A stretch of 6,845 bases of DNA, from assembly GCA_905373325.1 (NCBI GenBank), contig CAJPTB010000100.1, positions 1 to 6,845 of the forward strand, in the 5' to 3' direction. Positions 1 through 5,050 of the stretch are shown in pieces; positions within the stretch are counted from its first letter, which is position 1, and the number at the start of each line of letters is the position of its first letter. A program made the translations under genes and the position numbers. Origin of the DNA: an uncultured Ancrocorticia sp. (GTDB lineage: Bacteria; Actinomycetota; Actinomycetes; Actinomycetales; Actinomycetaceae). The notes below the pieces were generated by a model, which was given only the letters and a program-made list of their open reading frames with translations, was not told the origin of the DNA and ran no database searches.

Positions 1-776
1 GCGTCGCCCAGCTGCTCGTCCTCGCGGAGGAAGGGGCCAAGGGCACGGTGGTGATCGAGCACGCCGGCGTCGGCGACCTTGCTGAGACCGTCGAAATCGA
101 GGCCAAGGACCGCAGCGAGCTCACGGTCGTCTCGGTTCAGGAGGCCGAGCGCAGCGCCAGGCACGTCTCCCATCAGCGGATTCGCGTGGGGCGCGACGCC
201 AAGGTGCGCCACATCGTCGTCACCCTGGGCGGGGACGCGGTGCGCGTCGCCACGAGCTCCGAGTTCGCGGGCGAGGGCGGCGACGTCGAACTTCTGGGCG
301 CCTACATCACCGAGGGCGGCGAGCACCATGAGCATCGGCTCTTCGTCGACCACAACCCGCCCAACTGCATTTCGCGCGCCACGTACAAGGGCGCCCTGCA
401 GGGCGAGGACGCGCATTCGGTGTGGATCGGCGACGTGCTCATCCGCCCGACCGCCAAGAACACCGACACCTACGAGCTCAACCGCAATCTCGTGCTCACC
501 AAGGGCGGCAAGGCCGACTCTGTGCCGAACCTCGAGATTGAGACGGGGGAGATCGCCGGGGCAGGCCACGCTTCGGCGACCGGCCGCTTCGACGAGGAGC
601 AGCTGTTCTACCTGCGCGCGCGGGGAGTGCCCGAAGACGTCGCCAGGAGGCTCGTCGTGCGCGGATTCTTCGCCGAGCTCGTCGAGTCGATCGGAGTCGA
701 ATCCGTCCAAGCCAAGCTCATGGCCGCCATCGAGCGCGAGCTCGACCTCGCCCAGGCTTCCAGGGACGCCGAATGA
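1..776 (+). CDS. sufD: SufD, Fe-S cluster scaffold subunit (5' partial)
   Basis: This is the C-terminal 257 residues of SufD; reading begins at base 3 and the N-terminus lies outside the window. SufD pairs with SufB and binds SufC in the SufBC2D scaffold that assembles iron-sulfur clusters in the cytoplasm. The sequence shows the repetitive beta-strand pattern of the SufBD core, then the family's C-terminal block (PNLEIETGEIAGAGHASATG, followed by GRFDEEQLFYLRARG), and a helical tail that in this family contacts SufC. The conserved His of that block is at 567-569. By hand alignment, the position matching E. coli SufD Cys358 is Ala here (561-563). SufB rather than SufD is unlikely, because the SufC and SufS genes follow directly and the end lacks the usual SufB C-terminal cysteine motif. 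The stop overlaps the next start as ATGA. Confidence 0.93.
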   Translation, partial: VAQLLVLAEEGAKGTVVIEHAGVGDLAETVEIEAKDRSELTVVSVQEAERSARHVSHQRIRVGRDAKVRHIVVTLGGDAVRVATSSEFAGEGGDVELLGAYITEGGEHHEHRLFVDHNPPNCISRATYKGALQGEDAHSVWIGDVLIRPTAKNTDTYELNRNLVLTKGGKADSVPNLEIETGEIAGAGHASATGRFDEEQLFYLRARGVPEDVARRLVVRGFFAELVESIGVESVQAKLMAAIERELDLAQASRDAE

Positions 777-1108
777 GCTACGCGCGCGCCTGCTCCGTGG
801 GCGACGTTGCCGCCGCCGGAGCGCTCCAGGTGGAGATGAGATCGGCCGCAGGCGAACAGGTGGCGGTGGCGGTGGTCCGCGATTCCGACGGAACGTGGCA
901 CGCCATCGGCGACACCTGCTCCCACGACGACTACTCCCTCGCCGAGGGCGACGTCGACGAGGGCGAGATCGAATGCTGGAAGCACGGCGCGCTGTTCGAC
1001 ATCAGGAGCGGAAAGGCGCTCACCTTGCCGGCGACCAAGCCGGTCCCCGTATACGCCATTGAAATAGAAGGCGACGACGTCTTGGTCGACGTCGACGCCG
1101 CCTCCTAG
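773..1108 (+). CDS. Rieske-type [2Fe-2S] ferredoxin in the suf operon
   Basis: This is a 111-residue soluble protein forming a single Rieske domain. The two cluster-binding boxes are intact: Cys49-x-His51 and, 16 residues later, Cys68-x-x-His71 in a CWKHGALFD context. There is no signal peptide or membrane segment, so it is a cytoplasmic electron carrier like the ferredoxin subunits of non-heme iron oxygenases or the NirD-type proteins. No oxygenase or nitrite reductase gene is nearby. It sits between sufD and sufC, and its ATG overlaps the sufD stop by 4 nt, with AGGGA at 762-766 as ribosome site. The position suggests a redox role in cluster assembly, for example sulfane sulfur or iron reduction, but this is inference. 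The C-terminus is unusually acidic. The family call is secure; the role is unknown. Confidence 0.9.
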   Translation: MSYARACSVGDVAAAGALQVEMRSAAGEQVAVAVVRDSDGTWHAIGDTCSHDDYSLAEGDVDEGEIECWKHGALFDIRSGKALTLPATKPVPVYAIEIEGDDVLVDVDAAS

Positions 1109-1112
1109 GAGA
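1107..1112 (+). promoter_or_regulatory. Ribosome binding site of sufC
   Basis: AGGAGA begins within the stop codon of the Rieske gene and lies 5 nt before the GTG at 1118. It supports that GTG as the sufC start over the in-frame ATG at 1172, which would remove the first beta strand of the ATPase. Confidence 0.75.
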
Positions 1113-1117
1113 CAAAA

Positions 1118-1870
1118 GTGCCAACCCTTGAGATTCGCAACCTTCACGCCTCGGTCGAGACAACCGACGGAATGAAGCCCATCCTCCACGGCGTCGATCT
1201 GAGCATCGGCGACGGCGAGATCCATGCGATCATGGGCCCGAACGGTTCGGGCAAATCCACCACGGCCTACGCGCTCGCGGGCCATCCCAAGTACTGCATT
1301 ACCGAGGGGCAGGTCTTCCTCGACGGCGAAGAGATCACCGACATGACGCCGGACGAGCGCGCACAGGCGGGCCTCTTTCTCGCGATGCAGTACCCGGTCG
1401 AAGTGCCGGGCGTTTCCGTGACGAACTTCCTTCGCACGGCCAAGACGGCGATCGACGGCGAAGCCCCCAAGCTGCGCGAGTGGACGAAGCGCGTGCGCGA
1501 GGCGACCGAGGCCCTCAAGGTCTCGCCCGACTTCGTCAAGCGCGACCTCAACGTCGGCTTCTCCGGCGGCGAGAAGAAGCGCACGGAGGTCCTCCAAATG
1601 GAGCTGCTCGAACCGAAGGTCGCGATCCTCGACGAGACCGACTCCGGCCTCGACGTCGACGCCCTGCGCGTCGTGTCCGAGGGCGTCAACCGGGTCCACG
1701 AGCGGACGGGCAACTCGATCCTGCTCATCACCCACTACTCGCGGATCCTTCGCTACATCAAGCCCGATTTCGTCCACGTTTTCGCGAAGGGCAAGATCGT
1801 CGTGACGGGCGGTCCCGAGCTGGCCGACGAGCTCGAAGAGCGCGGCTACGACGAGTACATCGAGGCCTGA
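1118..1870 (+). CDS. sufC: SufC, Fe-S assembly ATPase
   Basis: SufC is the ABC-type ATPase of the SUF machine. It binds SufB and SufD and uses ATP to reshape the scaffold during cluster assembly; it is not a transporter. At 250 residues it has the family's normal length. Visible motifs are Walker A GPNGSGKST (40-48), Q-loop Gln91, the SufC-type signature FSGGEKKR (148-155) in place of LSGGQ, Walker B VAILDE (168-173) with catalytic Glu173, the D-loop SGLDVDAL, and switch His206 in ITHYSRIL. The TDSGLDVDAL stretch and the terminal GYDEYIEA-like end are typical of SufC. It starts with GTG behind a good ribosome site and lies 9 nt after the Rieske gene and 1 nt before sufS. Confidence 0.97.
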   Translation: MPTLEIRNLHASVETTDGMKPILHGVDLSIGDGEIHAIMGPNGSGKSTTAYALAGHPKYCITEGQVFLDGEEITDMTPDERAQAGLFLAMQYPVEVPGVSVTNFLRTAKTAIDGEAPKLREWTKRVREATEALKVSPDFVKRDLNVGFSGGEKKRTEVLQMELLEPKVAILDETDSGLDVDALRVVSEGVNRVHERTGNSILLITHYSRILRYIKPDFVHVFAKGKIVVTGGPELADELEERGYDEYIEA

Positions 1871-1871
1871 C

Positions 1872-3152
1872 GTGGCGAGCCCGGTTCCGCGGACGGATTT
1901 CCCGACCCTCGCGCGCCCGGCGCGCGGGGGGAACCGGCTCGTCTACCTCGATTCGGGGGCGACCTCCCTCAAACCGAGGGCCGTCCTCGACGCCGTTGAG
2001 GAGATGTCCGTGGCCAAAAACGGGGCGGTCAAACGCGGATCGCACCTTCTCGCAGAGGAGGCGAGCGCCGCATTCGAGGACGCGCGCGATAAGGTCGCTC
2101 GATTCGTCGGGGCCGACCCCGGCGAGCTCGTCTGGACCTCGGGGACGACCCAGTCGATCAACCTCCTCGCCTACGCGATGTCGAATGTTTCGGCCGGCCG
2201 CGGGCCCTCCGTGGGCGCGTCCGCGCTGCAGGGGAGGCTGAGCGCCGGGCCGGGCGACAGCGTGGTGGTCACGAGGGCCGAGCACCACGCCAACCTCGTG
2301 CCCTGGCAGGAGTTGTGCAGACGGACGGGGGCCGAGCTCAGGTGGCTCGACTGCGATTCGGACGGGCGCATCGACTTGGAGACGCTCTCCGTGATCGACG
2401 GATCGACCAAGCTCGTGGCCTTCGCCCACGTTTCGAACGTCACCGGGGCGGTCGCGCCCGTCGAGGCCGTCGTCGCTGCGGCCCGCGAGGCAGGGGCCCT
2501 GACGGTGCTCGACGCCTGCCAGTCGGTTCCGCATATGCCCGTGGACCTCAAGGCCCTCGACGTCGATTTCGCCGCCTTCTCGGGCCACAAAATGCTGGGC
2601 CCCACCGGGGTCGGGGCGCTCTACGGCAGGCGCGAGCTTCTCGAAGCGATGCCGCCGTACCAATTCGGCGGGTCGATGATCGAGGTGGTCGAGATGGACG
2701 GGGCGACTTACGCCCAGCCGCCCGAGCGTTTCGAGGCCGGGACCCAGCCGGTGGCCGAGGCAGTCGGCATGGGCGCCGCGGCCGAGTACCTCGCCGCCGC
2801 CGGGATGGGCCGCGTGGCGGCGCACGAAAAGAAGCTGACGGAGCGCATGCTGGCCGGCATGGCGGACATCGCGGGAGTCCGGGTGCTCGGCCCGCGCGAG
2901 GCCGTCGACCGCACGGGGGCCGTCTCCTTTTCGGTCGACGGGGTGCATCCCCACGACGTCGGGCAGGTTCTCGACGCCGACGGCGTGGCGGTGCGCACGG
3001 GGCACCACTGCGCGCAGCCCATACACCGGCATTTCGGCGTTTTCGCCTCGTCCAGGGCCTCCCTGGGGCCCTACAACGACGAGGCCGACGTCGACGCCTT
3101 CCTGGAGGCCTTGAAGAAAGTCCGCCCATTTTTCGGTGTGGAGCAGGGATGA
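1872..3152 (+). CDS. sufS: SufS, cysteine desulfurase (group II)
   Basis: SufS is a PLP enzyme that converts L-cysteine to alanine and holds the sulfur as a persulfide on its own cysteine for transfer to SufU. The 426-residue protein shows the HH pair of the PLP pocket (His138-His139), Asp214 and Gln217 near the cofactor, the Schiff-base lysine Lys240 in FSGHKMLGPTG, active-site Cys380 in RTGHHCAQP, and substrate-carboxylate Arg395 in SSRASLG. The short Cys loop marks it as SufS/group II rather than IscS. Residues about 104-127 are longer than in E. coli SufS, which appears to be common in actinobacterial homologues. The GTG start lies 1 nt after the sufC stop; GAGG at 1862-1865, 6 nt upstream, is a plausible ribosome site. 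The stop overlaps an ATG as ATGA (3149-3152). Confidence 0.96.
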   Translation: MASPVPRTDFPTLARPARGGNRLVYLDSGATSLKPRAVLDAVEEMSVAKNGAVKRGSHLLAEEASAAFEDARDKVARFVGADPGELVWTSGTTQSINLLAYAMSNVSAGRGPSVGASALQGRLSAGPGDSVVVTRAEHHANLVPWQELCRRTGAELRWLDCDSDGRIDLETLSVIDGSTKLVAFAHVSNVTGAVAPVEAVVAAAREAGALTVLDACQSVPHMPVDLKALDVDFAAFSGHKMLGPTGVGALYGRRELLEAMPPYQFGGSMIEVVEMDGATYAQPPERFEAGTQPVAEAVGMGAAAEYLAAAGMGRVAAHEKKLTERMLAGMADIAGVRVLGPREAVDRTGAVSFSVDGVHPHDVGQVLDADGVAVRTGHHCAQPIHRHFGVFASSRASLGPYNDEADVDAFLEALKKVRPFFGVEQG

Positions 3153-3178
3153 ACGACTCTTGCGTGGAGGAGAGATGA
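3149..3178 (+). other. 9-codon mini-ORF between sufS and sufU
   Basis: ATG at 3149 opens a 9-residue frame (MNDSCVEER) that stops at TGA 3176-3178. The start overlaps the sufS stop as ATGA and the stop overlaps the sufU start as ATGA. GGAG at 3140-3143 lies 5 nt upstream of this ATG. It may be translated by ribosomes leaving sufS and may pass them to sufU, but it could equally be an inert by-product of the local duplication. No function is claimed for the peptide. Confidence 0.35.
3166..3170 (+). promoter_or_regulatory. Ribosome binding site of sufU
   Basis: GGAGG lies only 4 nt before the ATG at 3175, a short spacing. It supports starting sufU at 3175 rather than at the in-frame GTG at 3136, which would begin inside sufS. 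Confidence 0.6.
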
Positions 3179-3645
3179 ACGACCTCGATCAGATGTACCA
3201 GCAGATCATCCTCGACGCCGCCCACGAACGGCGCGGCGAGGGCGAACTCGACCCCTTCGACGGCGAATCTTTCCAGGTCAACCCGACTTGCGGGGACCAG
3301 GTGAACCTCAGGGTGCGGATGTCCGACGACGGCGGCCGCATCGCCGAGGTGGCGTGGACGGGCGAGGGCTGTTCGATTTCCCGGGCAAGCATCGGCATCA
3401 TGATCGACATGCTCGAAGGCGCCAGCGTCGACGAGGCGAAGGATCTGTACGAGCAGTTCCGGGCCCTCATGGACTCGCGCGGCGCGGGCCTGACCGAGGA
3501 CGTCGAAGAGGCCTTGGGGGACGCCGCGGCCTTCGTTGGCGTGGCGAAGTTCCCCATGCGCATCAAGTGCGCGCTTTTGGGCTGGATGGCCCTGAGAGAC
3601 GCGACGGACAAGGCCGTCGCTGCGAAAGGAGAGAGCCATGGCTGA
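3175..3645 (+). CDS. sufU: SufU, zinc-dependent sulfur carrier
   Basis: SufU receives persulfide sulfur from SufS and passes it on to cluster assembly; in Gram-positive bacteria it acts as a Zn-containing sulfurtransferase rather than an IscU-like scaffold. The 156-residue protein carries the expected metal ligands Cys39 and Asp41 (PTCGD), Cys66 (GEGCSIS) and Cys132 (MRIKCALLGW). The roughly 18-20-residue insertion before the last Cys, absent in IscU, is also present. The ATG at 3175 gives MNDLDQMYQQIILD, which matches the normal family N-terminus; the GTG at 3136 would add 13 residues encoded over the end of sufS. The gene's own start lies 22 nt after the sufS stop, in a duplicated start region. 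Its end overlaps sufT by 8 nt. Confidence 0.94.
   Translation: MNDLDQMYQQIILDAAHERRGEGELDPFDGESFQVNPTCGDQVNLRVRMSDDGGRIAEVAWTGEGCSISRASIGIMIDMLEGASVDEAKDLYEQFRALMDSRGAGLTEDVEEALGDAAAFVGVAKFPMRIKCALLGWMALRDATDKAVAAKGESHG
3625..3631 (+). promoter_or_regulatory. Ribosome binding site of sufT
   Basis: AAAGGAG inside the end of sufU lies 6 nt before the ATG at 3638 and is the best Shine-Dalgarno match in the window. It fixes the sufT start within sufU. Confidence 0.75.
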
Positions 3646-4024
3646 CGAGCTCGAGCTCGCGCCCGATTACGGGGCCGCCGCCCGCGAAGAGACAGGCGCC
3701 TCCCAGGAGGCCGTCGGCGCCCCGAAAGTCGAGGACGTCGAAGAGGCGCTCAAGGACGTGATCGACCCCGAGCTGGGGATCAACGTCGTCGATTTGGGCC
3801 TCGTCTACGGCATCGCGCTGGAGGGGGCCGACGTGGTCATCGACATGACCTTGACGTCCCCGGCCTGTCCGCTGACGGACGTGATCGAGGAGCAGACGAC
3901 GAGGGCGCTCGAGGGAATGGCCGGATCGACCCGGATCAACTGGGTGTGGCTGCCGCCGTGGGGGCCCGAACGCATCACCTCCGACGGCCGGGAAATGCTC
4001 CAGGCCCTCGGCTTCAACGTTTAG
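3638..4024 (+). CDS. sufT: SufT, MIP18/DUF59 Fe-S assembly factor
   Basis: This is a 128-residue protein of the MIP18 (DUF59, PaaD-like) family, annotated as SufT when it closes a suf operon. In other bacteria SufT is an auxiliary factor for iron-sulfur protein maturation, most needed when cluster demand is high; its chemistry is not settled. The conserved core runs from about residue 31 to the end: DPELGINVVDLGLVY (43-57), TSPACPLTD with the near-invariant Cys77, and the PPWGPERIT block near the C-terminus. The first 30 residues are an acidic, Ala/Glu-rich extension that is probably disordered. The start overlaps the sufU stop by 8 nt, so the two are probably translated together. It is the last gene of the operon; a convergent gene follows. 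Confidence 0.92.
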   Translation: MADELELAPDYGAAAREETGASQEAVGAPKVEDVEEALKDVIDPELGINVVDLGLVYGIALEGADVVIDMTLTSPACPLTDVIEEQTTRALEGMAGSTRINWVWLPPWGPERITSDGREMLQALGFNV

Positions 4025-4039
4025 CGCGGCTTCAGCGGC

Positions 4040-4071
4040 AGCGCGCCGCCGCGCATCCGGCTCGGCGCGCT
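4040..4071. terminator. Candidate bidirectional terminator hairpin
   Basis: In the 75-nt gap between the convergent stops of sufT and the metallopeptidase gene, AGCGCGCCG (4040-4048) pairs fully with CGGCGCGCT (4063-4071). Inside this, CCG (4049-4051) can pair with CGG (4058-4060), leaving a 6-nt loop and a 2-nt bulge. No U-run follows on either strand, so it is either a U-less terminator of the kind proposed for high-GC actinobacteria or simply an mRNA 3'-end stabilising hairpin. Confidence 0.4.
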
Positions 4072-4099
4072 CGTCCATTGGACGCGGCGGCCGGCCGCA

Positions 4100-4981
4100 T
4101 CAGGGGGCGGGCGCCGACCACGTGTCGCAGCTCTCGAACTTTCCGCCTTCGTAGCCCTTCATGAGCCATTCGGTCCTTTTGGCCGAGGATCCGTGCGTGA
4201 AGGACTCCTGATTGGCCTCCATGCCCGCGCTTTCGTAGATGTGGTCGTCGCCGACGGCGGCTGCGGCGTCGACGGCGGTCTTCAGCTCCTCGCGGGTGGG
4301 CGGGACGAGGAACGTCTTCCCCGACTCCGGATCGACCGTCTTCGAGGCGTTGTTCAGCCACACGCCTGCAAGGCAGTCCGCCTGCAGCTCCGAGCGCACC
4401 AGGGATCCGCTCGGGCCGGTGTCCTTGTGGTTGACCTTGGCGAGGATCCCCGTCTGGTCCTGAATAGAATGGCCGAATTCGTGGGCCACGATGTAGGCTT
4501 GGGCCAGCCTCGAGTTGGTCGCGCCGTACCGGGACTGGAGCTCCTTGAAGAAGCCGACGTCGAGGTAGACGGCTTTGTCCGCGGGGCAGTAGAAGGGGCC
4601 GGTCTGGGAGCTGGCGGTTCCGCACGCGGTGGAGGTCGAGCCGGAGAAGAGCACGAAATCGGGCTTTTTGTATGCGGCGCCGGCGGCGGAGGGAAGCGCG
4701 CCGCCCCAGTAGGCGTCCAGGGACTCGGCGGTGGCGACCATCCAGCACTCGGTGTTCTTGTTCGCGTCTTCGCCGGTCTTGCACGTTTCGATGAGCGAGG
4801 TCTGGTTTCCGGCGGGCTGACGCCCCGAGGTGCCCAGGTTGTCCGGAACCTGCCCCGTCAGGAAGAAGTAGACGATGGCCCCGATGAGTCCGAGGCCGCC
4901 GACGCCGGTGGCCGCCATCGTTCCGCGCCCGCGAACCTTGACTCGCGAGGCATCCAGTTGAATGTCGTCGTTCATGGACAT
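4100..4981 (-). CDS. Neutral zinc metallopeptidase, YpfJ/KPN_02809 family
   Basis: The 293-residue protein has a short basic cytoplasmic N-terminus, one transmembrane segment (about residues 25-42, GVGGLGLIGAIVYFFLTG) and an exported catalytic domain. The zinc site is HEFGH (167-171), with Glu168 as catalytic base and Glu198 in SELQADC as likely third ligand. Other family marks are FYCPADKAVYLD, AAAAVGDDHI and SFTHGSSAKR near the end. Cys67/79 and Cys120/132 could form disulfides outside the cell. Length is close to E. coli YpfJ (about 287 residues). The substrate and role of this family are poorly known. The frame stays open far upstream (to 5536) over the opposite-strand ABC-F gene, but that part is not protein-like for this family. 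I chose ATG 4981 from the leaderless promoter; ATG 4975 is an alternative. Confidence 0.92.
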   Translation of the reverse strand: MSMNDDIQLDASRVKVRGRGTMAATGVGGLGLIGAIVYFFLTGQVPDNLGTSGRQPAGNQTSLIETCKTGEDANKNTECWMVATAESLDAYWGGALPSAAGAAYKKPDFVLFSGSTSTACGTASSQTGPFYCPADKAVYLDVGFFKELQSRYGATNSRLAQAYIVAHEFGHSIQDQTGILAKVNHKDTGPSGSLVRSELQADCLAGVWLNNASKTVDPESGKTFLVPPTREELKTAVDAAAAVGDDHIYESAGMEANQESFTHGSSAKRTEWLMKGYEGGKFESCDTWSAPAP

Positions 4982-4987
4982 GTTGTG

Positions 4988-5018
4988 AGCATATCCGCTA
5001 GAGGCCGGAGGTGCGCAA
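4988..5018 (-). promoter_or_regulatory. Putative leaderless promoter of the metallopeptidase gene
   Basis: Reading the minus strand, TATGCT (4993-4988) fits the actinobacterial TAnnnT -10 box and ends exactly 6 nt before ATG 4981, placing +1 on the A of the start codon. TTGCGC (5018-5013) is a possible -35 box, though the 19-nt spacer is long. There is no Shine-Dalgarno sequence before the ATG, which agrees with a leaderless mRNA. Confidence 0.5.
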
Positions 5019-5038
5019 TGGCCGGGCGTGTTCTCGAG

Positions 5039-5044
5039 TAGGCT
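5039..5044 (+). promoter_or_regulatory. Putative -10 box, leaderless start of the ABC-F gene
   Basis: TAGGCT matches TAnnnT and ends 6 nt before the GTG at 5051, so transcription could begin on the start codon. I see no convincing -35 box. The AGG within the box and the GGGG next to the start could instead act as a weak ribosome site on a longer transcript. Confidence 0.4.
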
Positions 5045-5050
5045 AGTGGG

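Larger units (their letters stand above)
3138..3183 (+). repeat. Imperfect tandem repeat of a translation start region
   Basis: Two 20-bp copies at 3138-3157 and 3164-3183 are 18/20 identical with a 26-bp period. Each contains a GGAG-type ribosome site followed by ATGAACGAC. The first ATG overlaps the sufS stop; the second is the chosen sufU start. Because 26 is not a multiple of 3, the two ATGs are in different frames. Confidence 0.85.

Noticed and set aside
608..1777. Long minus-strand open frame (389 codons) across sufD, the Rieske gene and sufC
   Set aside because: It is a mirror of strongly recognised plus-strand genes in GC-rich DNA; its translation shows no domain and it would overlap three real genes.
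1758..3032. Minus-strand open frame of 424 codons opposite sufS
   Set aside because: sufS on the plus strand has all catalytic residues. The antisense product is Arg/Gly/His-rich with no recognisable fold.
3136..3174. GTG start at 3136 for sufU
   Set aside because: It would add 13 residues encoded over the end of sufS. The family N-terminus begins naturally at ATG 3175, which has its own GGAGG.
4087..4098. Perfect 12-bp palindrome GCGGCCGGCCGC just past the metallopeptidase stop
   Set aside because: It has no loop and could not form a stable terminator hairpin by itself. Such palindromes are expected by chance in this base composition, and no second copy was noticed to suggest a protein-binding site.
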